In this document: positions 1-6,455 of the stretch, one piece after another
Layout: every line of letters begins with the position of its first letter
How positions within the stretch are numbered: the first letter of the stretch is position 1
Assembly: GCA_002407905.1 (NCBI GenBank)
Contig: DHPL01000065.1
Location: forward strand, 36,490 to 47,657
Reading direction: 5' to 3'
Length of the DNA stretch: 11,168 nt
Origin: Anaerolineaceae bacterium UBA5365
GTDB taxonomy: Bacteria; Chloroflexota; Anaerolineae; Anaerolineales; Anaerolineaceae
Made by a program: the position numbers and the translations under genes
The notes under the pieces: generated by a model
Database searches by the model: none
Told to the model about the DNA's origin: nothing
The model's input: only the letters and a program-made list of their open reading frames with translations

Positions 1-460
1 CGGGCAGGTCCTCCAGGCGGATATGCTTATCCATCCAGGCAGCGCTGCCGTAGAGGATGGGCAGGATTCCGGTGCGGCGCTCGAAAATCTCGATCATTTT
101 CTGGGCAGTGGAGGTGATCAGTTCCGGGGGATTGATGCCCGCTTCGGTCAGCCAGAGCGCGGCCCGGTCCTGGCTCCAGTCTGCCGTGGCGGCCAGCGGT
201 TCGAAAAAGGCATCCATTTGGGTAAGAGCGCTCTCCCCGAAGAAGGGGGTAAAACTGGCGATGCGGCAGGTGCCCAGCCGGGCCATTTCCACCCAATGCC
301 ATTCAAAAAGCGGATCGGGCTGGCTGTAGCTGCTGCCCACATGCGCGGAAACAAAAGTTAAGTCATCCCGGGCAGCCAGGCGTTCGAAATTGAGCCGCCG
401 CTTCCCGTTTTTGCCGGCATAAGCCGCTGAAATATCGATGCCAAAAGCGCGTGCTTCCAT
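1..460 (-). CDS. GH25-like (muramidase-fold) protein, 3' end outside window
   Basis: No stop occurs before the left edge, so the gene is partial; 153 codons are visible. The protein opens with FGIDIS (residues 6-11), the first strand of glycoside hydrolase family 25 lysozymes, which carries an active-site Asp (here D9). It continues with FVSAHVGSSY (36-45), a DPLFEWHW segment (49-56), and a TGILPILYGSAAW stretch (130-142) matching the family's 'tGr.PilYts..fw' strand. GH25 enzymes cleave peptidoglycan between MurNAc and GlcNAc. The family DxE motif before this strand is here L104-T105-E106, so the Asp position holds Leu. Catalysis may be lost or altered. No signal peptide is visible. The ATG at 460 is the first good start just before the domain; its ribosome site is weak. 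It is divergent from the ABC operon. The family call is from motif memory and is moderately secure. Confidence 0.62.
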   Translation of the reverse strand, partial: MEARAFGIDISAAYAGKNGKRRLNFERLAARDDLTFVSAHVGSSYSQPDPLFEWHWVEMARLGTCRIASFTPFFGESALTQMDAFFEPLAATADWSQDRAALWLTEAGINPPELITSTAQKMIEIFERRTGILPILYGSAAWMDKHIRLEDLP

Positions 461-553
461 GCCCGCAAGCGTGCAATTAAAGTGCCAGCCAATTCCTAAC
501 CTGATACTTACAACTGGGCATCGCGGAACCCCTTGGATTAAACTAGTCGGGGT

Positions 554-596
554 CGTTAGCGCTCCAGCTGCCTGAAATTCAATAAACCTGCTAACG
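554..596. repeat. Inverted repeat upstream of the ABC exporter operon
   Basis: CGTTAGC (554-560) and GCTAACG (590-596) are exact reverse complements separated by 29 nt. They lie in the 149-bp gap between the divergent GH25-like gene and the ABC operon; the right arm ends 4 nt before the AGGA ribosome site (601-604). The loop is long for a stable RNA hairpin, so the arms could be half-sites for a dimeric regulator, or chance. No convincing -35/-10 pair was seen in this gap. Confidence 0.3.
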
Positions 597-609
597 CCAA
601 AGGAAACCC

Positions 610-1554
610 ATGACCGCCATCCTCGAATCCCGGGCGCTTACGAAACGCTACAAAGACATCACGGCCGTTGAAGACCTCAGTTTCAGCATCGCTTCAGGTG
701 AGATCTTCAGCCTCCTTGGCCCAAATGGTGCGGGAAAAACCACGACCATCGCCATGCTCTCCACCCTCCTGATCCCCAGTTCCGGCGATGCCCTCATCGG
801 CGGTCACTCCATCCTCACCGAGGCCATGGCCGTCCGCCGCCTGATCGGCATCGTGCCCCAGGATATCGCCCTCTATCCGGAACTCAGCGCCCAGGAGAAC
901 CTGCTCTTCTGGGGCCAAATGTACGACCTGGAAGGCCAGCAATTGCAGGAACGCGTGGCCCAAACCCTGGCCCGCATCGGCCTCACCGAGCGCGCCAAAG
1001 ACCGCATAAGCACCTTTAGCGGCGGGATGAAGCGCCGGGTCAATATTGCCGCCGGCCTTTTGCACCATCCCCGCCTGCTCTTCATGGACGAGCCCACCGT
1101 GGGCATCGACCCCCAATCCCGCCGTGCGATCCTGGACCTGGTCAAGGAACTGAACCGCGAAGGCACCAGCATCCTTTACACCACCCACTACATGGAGGAA
1201 GCCCAGGAGCTCAGCCACCGCGTGGGCATCATCGACCACGGCAAGCTGATCGCCCTGGGCACCCAAGCCGAGCTTACCCGCCAGGTGGGTGAAAATAGCA
1301 CCCTCACCCTTACCGTGGATGAGCAGGACCCGATGCCAGCGCTCCTGGAAGCGCTGCGCGCTGTGCCGGAGATCAGCCAGGCCAGCGCCCAGGCCAACCT
1401 GCTCACCCTCATCACCCCGCGTGCCGAGGCTGCCCTGGCCGCGGTGGTCACCACGCTTAGCAATGCCGGCGCCCATATCCGCAGCGTGGAGGTTCACGAG
1501 CCCAATCTCGAGACCGTCTTCCTGCACCTCACCGGGCGCGCCCTGCGCGATTAA
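610..1554 (+). CDS. ABC transporter ATP-binding protein (ABC-2 exporter, NatA/DrrA type)
   Basis: This is the nucleotide-binding subunit that powers export through the two permeases encoded directly downstream. All motifs are intact: Walker A GPNGAGKTT (residues 37-45), Q-loop VPQD with Q84, signature TFSGGMKRR (135-143), Walker B LLFMDEPT (156-163), and H-loop H193 in the TTHYMEEA segment. The last ~90 residues form the accessory C-terminal domain typical of ABC-2 ATPases, ending in EVHEPNLETVFLHLTGRALRD, whose 'PsLEdvFl.LTGr.lrd' pattern is characteristic of this subfamily. The length of 314 residues is normal. The start is supported by AGGA at 601-604, 5 nt upstream of the ATG. The next gene begins 2 nt after the stop, so they are surely co-transcribed. 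The substrate cannot be told from sequence; drugs, lipids, peptides or sodium are all handled by relatives. Confidence 0.95.
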   Translation: MTAILESRALTKRYKDITAVEDLSFSIASGEIFSLLGPNGAGKTTTIAMLSTLLIPSSGDALIGGHSILTEAMAVRRLIGIVPQDIALYPELSAQENLLFWGQMYDLEGQQLQERVAQTLARIGLTERAKDRISTFSGGMKRRVNIAAGLLHHPRLLFMDEPTVGIDPQSRRAILDLVKELNREGTSILYTTHYMEEAQELSHRVGIIDHGKLIALGTQAELTRQVGENSTLTLTVDEQDPMPALLEALRAVPEISQASAQANLLTLITPRAEAALAAVVTTLSNAGAHIRSVEVHEPNLETVFLHLTGRALRD

Positions 1555-1556
1555 CC

Positions 1557-2789
1557 ATGCGTAAACTGCTGCTCATCGGGGTCAAAGACCTCAAACTGCT
1601 CTTCCGGGACCGCGCCGCGCTGATCTTCAGCCTGCTCGCTCCCTTTCTTTTGGCCCTTGGGCTGGGCCTGGTGACCGGCGGCCTGGAAGGCCCCAATGCC
1701 GGCATCGAACCCATCCCCGTGGTCCTGGTCAACGCAGACCAGGGTCCTCTGGGCGGAAGCCTCAGCGCCTTCCTGGGCGGCCCGGATCTCTCAGGCCTGA
1801 TCGCCCTAAGCCACAGCCCGGATTTTCCTGCCGCCCAGGCCAGGGTGGACGCACAGGAAGCGGTCACCGCTATCTACCTGCCTCCAGAACTCAGCAACAC
1901 GCTCAACCCCGGCGGGGGATCGCCAGCTGCTCTCAGCGTCTACGAAGACGAAACTCAGGGCTTTCGCAAAAGCCTGGTGCGCAGCGTCCTGCAGCAATTT
2001 ATTACCGCGTATGAAGCCCGTTCGGCCGCGGCGCAGTTCAGCGTCGCTCTCCTCAGCCAGCACAACTTGCTAAAGCCCGAAGAAGTACCTGCCTACCTGG
2101 CCAGCCTGCCCATGGACGAAGCCCCGGAAGCCTACCAATTGCGCGGCAGCGATGGCCAGGCCTTCACGCCCGGCTTCAGCCCCTTGGCCCTCATGGCCCC
2201 TGGCATGGCGCTGATGTTCCTGATGTACACCGTGAGCCGTGGCGGCGCATCGCTCCTCCAGGAACGCGCTGCCGGAACCCATGCCCGCCTGGCCGCCAGC
2301 CCTACTTCCCAGGCCCAGATCCTGGGGGGCAAAAGTTTGGGCATCTTTATGAGCGGCGCCGCCCAAATGGCCATTCTGGTGGCTGCCACAGGGCTCCTCT
2401 TCCGCCTGAACTGGGGGCCCATCCTCCCGCTGGCGCTCCTCCTCCTGGCTGCTGCCTGGGCTGCCACCGGCTGGGGCCTGCTCATCGCGGCGGCCGCGCG
2501 TACGCCTGGGCAGGTGAATGCTGCCGGGTCCGCGATGATGCTCAGTTTCGGCCTGCTGGGCGGCTCGCTGATCAGCATCGAAGGCCTGCCGGCCTGGCTG
2601 CGGCAGATTGCCAAAATCACCCCTAATTATTGGGGCGCGCAGGGTTTCAAGCTGCTGGCTCAGGGCGGAAGCCTGGCCGGGCTGGCGCCTACGCTTCTGG
2701 CATTGATCCTGATGGGCCTCCTGCTTTTTGCCCTGGCGGCCTTTTTCGCCACCCGGCGGGGCTGGCTGCAAGGGGGCGGCGATGACTAA
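1557..2789 (+). CDS. ABC-2 type permease, subunit 1
   Basis: Membrane subunit of the exporter, 410 residues. The layout is classic for ABC2_membrane_3-type permeases: a basic N-terminus with KDLKLLFRDR, one transmembrane segment (about 22-42), a large extracytoplasmic domain (about 50-210), then about five hydrophobic segments from residue ~215 to ~403. The RAAGTHARLAASPTS motif (about 239-253) matches the family's 'Er..gTleRLlatPv' coupling-helix region that contacts the ATPase. A SIEGLPAWLRQIAKITPNYWG stretch before the last segment is also family-typical, with the conserved 'P..w...G' pattern. The start lies 2 nt after the ATPase stop and the end overlaps the next gene by 8 nt, which implies translational coupling. 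It is a distinct paralogue of subunit 2, so the transporter is probably a heterodimer in the membrane. Confidence 0.92.
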   Translation: MRKLLLIGVKDLKLLFRDRAALIFSLLAPFLLALGLGLVTGGLEGPNAGIEPIPVVLVNADQGPLGGSLSAFLGGPDLSGLIALSHSPDFPAAQARVDAQEAVTAIYLPPELSNTLNPGGGSPAALSVYEDETQGFRKSLVRSVLQQFITAYEARSAAAQFSVALLSQHNLLKPEEVPAYLASLPMDEAPEAYQLRGSDGQAFTPGFSPLALMAPGMALMFLMYTVSRGGASLLQERAAGTHARLAASPTSQAQILGGKSLGIFMSGAAQMAILVAATGLLFRLNWGPILPLALLLLAAAWAATGWGLLIAAAARTPGQVNAAGSAMMLSFGLLGGSLISIEGLPAWLRQIAKITPNYWGAQGFKLLAQGGSLAGLAPTLLALILMGLLLFALAAFFATRRGWLQGGGDD

Positions 2790-3957
2790 ACTTTGGGCGA
2801 TCATCCGCAAAGATACCCTGGTGCGGTTTGCCAGCCCGGTGGAATGGATCTTCTTTCTGGTCCTGCCCCTGCTCTTCACTCTGGTCCTGGGGGCTGCCAC
2901 AGGCGCTTACGCTGAAGACCGTCTGCCGCTCACGGTGATGGATTTCAGCCCAGCCGGCGCCTCCGCCCCCTTCCTGGACGCCCTGAAAGCCCGCGAGCAG
3001 CTGCGCCTGACGGAAGCCGCGCCTCAGGGCAGCTACGCGCAGCTCAGTCTGGGCGAGGCAGAGGCCCTGCTGGCGCTCAGCCCGAACTTCAGCGCGGGCG
3101 GCGGCGAGATGCAGCTGCTCCTTGCCCCCAACTCCCTCAATAGTATGGCCATATCCCAGGAGATTCAGGCCGTCTTGGCAGCATTGAACGCCCAGGCGGC
3201 AGCCGTGGACCTGGCCGTGCGGCAGGCCCGGGAGCGCGGACTGCCCCCCGAGGCACTCGAAGCCTTCCGCGTCCAGGCCCAGGCTTTGGCCGCTGAACGC
3301 CTCAGCCAGCCAGACTTGCGCGTGAATTACCTCTCCGGAGGCCAAACGGACGAAGTGCGCTTCGACCCCCGCGCCAACAGTGCCGCCGGCCAAATGATCA
3401 CCTGGGTCAGTGTGAGCCTCCTGGGTATCAGCCAGGTGCTGGCCTTCGAACGCCAGCAGGGCACGCTCAGCCGCTTTTTAAGCACCCCCACCCGGCGGGC
3501 GGTCTATTTGGGCGGCACCCTCCTGGGCCAGGTGCTCACCGCCCTGGTGCAAATGAGCATCCTCCTGGCCGTCAGCGGCCTTCTGATGCGCATCAATTGG
3601 GGGGCTGACCTGCTCGCGCTGGGGCTGCTTTTGCTGGCTTTCTCGCTGGCGATGGCCGCGCTGGGCACGCTTTTGGGCACCCTGGTGCGCAGCGAGGCGC
3701 AGGCCGGCAGCCTGAGCGTGATCTTTGGCATGCTCTTTGGCCTCCTGGGCGGCTGCTGGTTCCCCCGCGAAATCTTCCCCGCCGCGGTGCGCCAGGCCAG
3801 CCTGGCCCTCCCCTCCACCTGGGCCATGCAGGGTATGCTGGACCTCACCCTCTCGGGCGGTAAACTGCCCCAGGTGAGCCTTGAGATTCTCGTGCTCCTG
3901 GGCTTCGCCGCGCTTTTCTTTACTTTGGCGATCTGGCGCTTTAGAAAGCTTAATTAA
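2782..3957 (+). CDS. ABC-2 type permease, subunit 2
   Basis: Second membrane subunit, 391 residues from the ATG at 2782. A longer reading frame opens at 2728, but the start at 2782 is preferred: it has a purine-rich AAGGGGG site at 2770-2776, the protein then begins with MTKLWAIIRKDTLVRF as family members do, and it gives an 8-nt overlap with subunit 1 (ATGACTAA contains both start and stop). One transmembrane segment lies at about 20-40, followed by an extracytoplasmic domain rich in Ala and Leu helices (about 50-215) and about five membrane segments to the end. The coupling motif is ERQQGTLSRFLSTPTRRAVY. A WFPREIFPAAVRQASLALPS stretch (about 330-349) matches the family's 'P.e.lP..l..i....P..w' pattern. 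Last gene of the operon. Confidence 0.92.
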   Translation: MTKLWAIIRKDTLVRFASPVEWIFFLVLPLLFTLVLGAATGAYAEDRLPLTVMDFSPAGASAPFLDALKAREQLRLTEAAPQGSYAQLSLGEAEALLALSPNFSAGGGEMQLLLAPNSLNSMAISQEIQAVLAALNAQAAAVDLAVRQARERGLPPEALEAFRVQAQALAAERLSQPDLRVNYLSGGQTDEVRFDPRANSAAGQMITWVSVSLLGISQVLAFERQQGTLSRFLSTPTRRAVYLGGTLLGQVLTALVQMSILLAVSGLLMRINWGADLLALGLLLLAFSLAMAALGTLLGTLVRSEAQAGSLSVIFGMLFGLLGGCWFPREIFPAAVRQASLALPSTWAMQGMLDLTLSGGKLPQVSLEILVLLGFAALFFTLAIWRFRKLN

Positions 3958-3962
3958 ACACA

Positions 3963-3982
3963 GACGCGCCTTTCAGCGCGTC
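3963..3982. terminator. Candidate hairpin terminator after the ABC operon
   Basis: GACGCGC (3963-3969), a 6-nt loop, then GCGCGTC (3976-3982) form a perfect 7-bp GC-rich stem 6 nt after the permease stop. There is no T-run downstream on the plus strand, so it is not a textbook intrinsic terminator. A smaller stem, GGCCG/CGGCC at 4004-4008 and 4016-4020, lies directly after the stop of the convergent minus-strand gene and could serve that side. Confidence 0.5.
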
Positions 3983-4020
3983 CATTGATCGAATAATCAT
4001 CACGGCCGAAGCCGCCGGCC

Positions 4021-4428
4021 TCATTGGCCCGGTTGCCCAAATTCCCAGAGCAGGCTCATCAGCTTCCAATCCGCGTCATCCTTCAGCATCAGGCCCACGC
4101 AGTGGCCCTGATTAAGCGGGAACTGCTTCTCAGGGTCGGCATAGCTTGAATAATCGAACGAAAGCGTCGCGATCGGCCCCTGCGGAGCCGCGTTGGTGTC
4201 CGTGAGGTCAAAATAGAGCCCGTCTTCCTGGGCCATGCACTCAATTTCGGAAATAAAGGTGTCCAGACGGTAAACGCAAGCCTCTTCATCCGGCGACTGG
4301 CAAATAAAAGTGGCGCCGGGATGCGCCAGCGCTTGCAAAGCATCCCAATCGCGCAGGCTGCCCGCCGGGCCGGATAAACCCTGATGGAATTTCTCAAGGA
4401 CTTGCAATATCTGCTGCTCTGGTGCCAT
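4021..4428 (-). CDS. SnoaL/NTF2-like small protein
   Basis: Predicted 135-residue soluble protein with no signal peptide or membrane segment. It resembles DUF4440/SnoaL-like members of the NTF2 fold: an N-terminal helical stretch (PEQQILQVLEKFHQGL), an LRDWDALQALAHPGATFI segment typical of the 'w..l..l.hPd.vfi' first strand, and a C-terminal DDADWKLMSLLWEF strand matching the common '...gWki..l.we' ending. Members act as small-molecule isomerases or hydrolases or as ligand-binding modules; nothing here identifies the substrate. Two start codons compete: ATG at 4434 is only 2 nt from the GGGAAGG ribosome site (4437-4443), whereas ATG at 4428 is 8 nt away, so 4428 is preferred (two residues shorter). 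It is convergent with the ABC operon and stands alone. Confidence 0.68.
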   Translation of the reverse strand: MAPEQQILQVLEKFHQGLSGPAGSLRDWDALQALAHPGATFICQSPDEEACVYRLDTFISEIECMAQEDGLYFDLTDTNAAPQGPIATLSFDYSSYADPEKQFPLNQGHCVGLMLKDDADWKLMSLLWEFGQPGQ

Positions 4429-4440
4429 GTTCATTACCTT

Positions 4441-4560
4441 CCCATCATTGGATATTCAATTTATAAGTATAGTTTGGTACCAATGGATGGATACACAATA
4501 ATAGATGCTTTTTACTGCTTTTAAGCACACTATTCTTGTAGGATTAAGGACTAAATCGAA
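4441..4560. promoter_or_regulatory. AT-rich upstream region with perfect palindrome TTGGTACCAA
   Basis: This stretch upstream of the SnoaL-like gene is much richer in A and T than the surrounding genes and probably holds its promoter. On the minus strand TATACT (4466-4471) could be a -10 box, but no good -35 lies at the right distance. Immediately upstream of that box is the perfect 10-bp palindrome TTGGTACCAA (4474-4483), a possible operator placed in the spacer. The rest of the gap, to 4651, shows no ORF and no clear hairpin. Confidence 0.35.
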
Positions 4561-4651
4561 CGGCATTCCTACATCCGGGCCTGTAGCGCCTCCTATCCCC
4601 CCGATTCGCCAGTCTTGTTAGAATTAGGCTGTACTAGCGAAAGGTTGGCCC

Positions 4652-5329
4652 ATGCAAGAAAAACCCTCATCCATCGGCCGTTTTCTGATCTTTTTCTTCC
4701 TCGGCATCATCGCCCTGGTCCTCGTGGCTGGCTTCATGCTCTTCGATGGCATTCGCGGGCTCTTCGCGCCCATCGATACCGCGTATCAGGGCATGAGTAC
4801 GCAGGTCTCCCAGCTGCTCAACCCTACACCCACCATCATGCCCGATCCCACCACCATCGTCCACGAGGTACGCAGCCTCGCCCGCCTGGAAACCATCCAG
4901 TACAACATGGAAAAGGTGATCACCGCCGAACAAAACCAGGGCATCTTTGGCGCCCTCATCGGCGATAAACTGCTTTTCGTGGCCCACGGATACGTGATCG
5001 CCGGGGTGGACCTCAGCGAACTCAAGGCCGACGACCTCTGGCTCACCGGCGAGACCCTGCACGTGCGCCTGCCCCACGCCCAGGTCTTTGTTGCCACCCT
5101 GGATAACGAGAAAAGCTACATCTACGACCGCAGTCTGGGCATTCTCACCAAGGGCAACTCCACCCTGGAGAGCGCCGCCCGCCTGGCGGCCGAGCAGGAG
5201 ATCCGCAAAGCCGCTGAGGATGACGGTATTCTGGACCAGGCCCAAACCAACGCCGAGGCTTACATCAGCAGCTTGCTGACCCAGCTGGGTTACCCCAGAA
5301 TCGTATTCGAGGACCCAACCGCGCCTTAA
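4652..5329 (+). CDS. DUF4230 membrane-anchored protein
   Basis: 225 residues. A short cytoplasmic N-terminus (MQEKPSSIGR) precedes one strong transmembrane segment (about 11-31), with the rest predicted outside the membrane. After a Pro/Thr-rich linker (NPTPTIMPDPTTI, about 57-69) comes a DUF4230 domain: VHEVRSLARLETIQYNMEKVI (70-90) is its hallmark 'i..i..la.L.t..y....v' opening, followed by AHGYVIAGVDLSEL (about 111-124) and TLHVRLPHAQVFVATLDNEKSYIYDRSLGIL, then an Ala/Glu-rich amphipathic helix (about 169-213). The biochemical function of the family is unknown; the general look is of a lipoprotein-like or membrane-surface adaptor. The start is supported by AAAGG at 4640-4644, 7 nt upstream. 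The gene is monocistronic, ending before a strong terminator. Confidence 0.83.
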   Translation: MQEKPSSIGRFLIFFFLGIIALVLVAGFMLFDGIRGLFAPIDTAYQGMSTQVSQLLNPTPTIMPDPTTIVHEVRSLARLETIQYNMEKVITAEQNQGIFGALIGDKLLFVAHGYVIAGVDLSELKADDLWLTGETLHVRLPHAQVFVATLDNEKSYIYDRSLGILTKGNSTLESAARLAAEQEIRKAAEDDGILDQAQTNAEAYISSLLTQLGYPRIVFEDPTAP

Positions 5330-5358
5330 CACCCACTCTGGCTAGAGGCAAGGAAACG

Positions 5359-5386
5359 AAAAACGCCTCCCGCGGGAGGCGTTTTT
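5359..5386. terminator. Bidirectional intrinsic terminator (perfect palindrome)
   Basis: AAAAACGCCTCCCG is followed immediately by its exact reverse complement, giving a 28-bp perfect palindrome. The GC-rich core is flanked by five A on one side and five T on the other, so the RNA from either strand forms a stem followed by a U-tract. It sits between the convergent DUF4230 gene (stop at 5329) and the bacterioferritin operon (stop at 5403) and can end both. Confidence 0.93.
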
Positions 5387-5402
5387 GCTGCAATCAATCA
5401 AC

Positions 5403-5867
5403 TTAAGCCTTGCTGGCCAGGTAGTAGGGAACGCTCATCTGGTCGATCTGATCCAGCTGTTCCTCAAAGAAGTCCACATGCTCTTCCTCGTCCTTTAGGA
5501 TGGCCTCAAGCAGTTCCTTTGTGCCGTTGTCCTTCAGTTCAACACAGAGCTTGATCGCTTCGTTGTAGCGTTTGACCGCATCGGTTTCCAGAGTATGGTC
5601 GTTTTTGAACATCTTGGCCACGTCCTTGCCGATGTGAATGGGTTCCAACTTATCCACGATCGGTTTGCCCTCCAGGAATAGAATGCGGCCGATCAGCTTT
5701 TCGGCGTGCTTCATTTCCTCGATGGAGCGCTCTTCCAGGGCCTCGTGCAGGCTGTGGTAGCCCCAGTCTTCGTACATTTCCGCGTGCACAAAATACTGGC
5801 TGACGGCGGTTAGTTCCTCAGCAATGAGTGCGTTCAGCATCTCAATAATCTTGGGATCACTTTTCAT
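5403..5867 (-). CDS. bfr: Bacterioferritin, downstream copy
   Basis: 154 residues, the usual length of bacterioferritin (24-subunit heme ferritin that oxidises Fe(II) and stores it as a mineral in the cytoplasm). All di-iron ferroxidase residues fall at the standard positions: E18, E51, H54, E94, E127, H130, plus Y25. M52, the axial heme ligand between paired subunits, is also present, in EEMKHAE. The four-helix bundle pattern and the conserved ILFLEGKPIVDKLEPIHIG turn are intact. The ribosome site AAGGAG (5875-5880) lies 7 nt before the ATG. It follows the other bacterioferritin gene by 32 nt on the same strand and is probably co-transcribed. The two are clear paralogues, so the shell could be a hetero-oligomer. 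Confidence 0.96.
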   Translation of the reverse strand: MKSDPKIIEMLNALIAEELTAVSQYFVHAEMYEDWGYHSLHEALEERSIEEMKHAEKLIGRILFLEGKPIVDKLEPIHIGKDVAKMFKNDHTLETDAVKRYNEAIKLCVELKDNGTKELLEAILKDEEEHVDFFEEQLDQIDQMSVPYYLASKA

Positions 5868-5899
5868 CTCATGACTCCTTATCTCTGTCCGCCGCGAGG

Positions 5900-6364
5900 C
5901 TAGGATTTGGTGCTCAGGTAGACCTGCAAGCCCATCTGGTCGATCTGGTCCAACTGTTCCTCGATGTAATCGATGTGGTCTTCCTCATCCTTGAGGATGC
6001 CATCCAGCATTTCCTTGGAACCGTTGTCTTTTTCATCAACGCAGAGTTTGATAGCGGCATTGTATTTGCCAACCGCGTCCAGTTCAGCCGCGTGATCGTT
6101 GGCGAACATCCCGGCAACGTCCGCGCCGATATGGATGGGGGCCAGTTTGTCCACGATGGGCTGCCCTTCGAGGAAGAGGATCCGCGCGATGAGCTGTTCG
6201 GCATGCTTCATCTCACCGATGGCACGCTTCTCGGCAACATCATGCAGCGTGGAATAACCCCAATCCTCAAACATTTCGGAATGCACCATGTATTGGTTGA
6301 TCGCGCCTAGTTCGTCCGCGAGCAGCATGTTCAAAGTGTCAATGACTTTTTTCGAGCCTTTCAT
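5900..6364 (-). CDS. bfr: Bacterioferritin, upstream copy
   Basis: 154 residues, paralogue of the adjacent downstream gene and first in the operon. It keeps the same complete set: E18, Y25, E51, M52 (heme), H54, E94, E127 and H130, and shares the ILFLEG.PIVDKL.PIHIG stretch and the EEQLDQIDQM ending. Differences are spread over helix surfaces (for example DELGAINQYMVHSEMF here against EELTAVSQYFVHAEMY), indicating an old duplication. AAAGGAG (6376-6382) lies 11 nt upstream of the ATG, a slightly long spacing. A TATAAT -10 box is seen at 6402-6407. No clear Fur-box palindrome was recognised upstream, so iron control cannot be claimed from sequence. Confidence 0.96.
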   Translation of the reverse strand: MKGSKKVIDTLNMLLADELGAINQYMVHSEMFEDWGYSTLHDVAEKRAIGEMKHAEQLIARILFLEGQPIVDKLAPIHIGADVAGMFANDHAAELDAVGKYNAAIKLCVDEKDNGSKEMLDGILKDEEDHIDYIEEQLDQIDQMGLQVYLSTKS

Positions 6365-6401
6365 ATCAAGTAATTCTCCTTTGCAGAATTTCGTTAAGGT
6401 T

Positions 6402-6407
6402 ATTATA
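6402..6407 (-). promoter_or_regulatory. -10 box (TATAAT) of the bacterioferritin operon
   Basis: An exact TATAAT on the minus strand lies 37 nt before the upstream bacterioferritin start codon, giving a leader of about 30 nt that holds the AAAGGAG site. No sequence near TTGACA is found 16-18 nt upstream, so either the -35 is weak or an activator is needed. The perfect -10 also occurs in front of the guanylyltransferase gene. Confidence 0.55.
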
Positions 6408-6443
6408 CGCTGAATATCCTTTTCTGGCGCTTCCCGCCTGGCT

Positions 6444-6449
6444 TACAAT
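6444..6449 (+). promoter_or_regulatory. -10-like TACAAT directly in front of the pyrophosphatase-like gene
   Basis: TACAAT ends 6 nt before the GTG at 6456, so a transcript starting at the usual distance would begin at or near the start codon. Together with the lack of any Shine-Dalgarno sequence, this points to a leaderless mRNA. The -35 candidate (TTTCTG, 6421-6426, 17-nt spacer) is poor. Confidence 0.4.
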
Positions 6450-6455
6450 AAAGAC

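Noticed and set aside
27-302. Plus- and minus-strand short frames near the left edge
   Set aside because: The minus frame read from the ATG at 460 gives a GH25-like protein without stops to the edge; the others are shadows of it.
694-1527. Open minus-strand frame of 277 codons
   Set aside because: Antisense to the ABC ATPase, whose motifs are all intact on the plus strand; the minus product has no recognisable domain.
2728-2781. Longer N-terminus for the second permease
   Set aside because: The 18 extra residues are unlike the family, lie inside the first permease gene, and a good ribosome site precedes the ATG at 2782.
2070-2900. Open minus-strand frame of 276 codons
   Set aside because: Antisense to the two permease genes; low-complexity Gln/Gly/Arg-rich product.
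4516-4527. TGCTT-TT-AAGCA inverted repeat as a terminator or operator
   Set aside because: The two-base loop is too small for a hairpin and the arms are short and AT-rich; chance is likely in this stretch.
4667-5332. Minus-strand frame of 221 codons opposite the DUF4230 gene
   Set aside because: The plus strand has a ribosome site, a clear membrane anchor and the DUF4230 pattern; the minus frame has nothing comparable and crosses no promoter.
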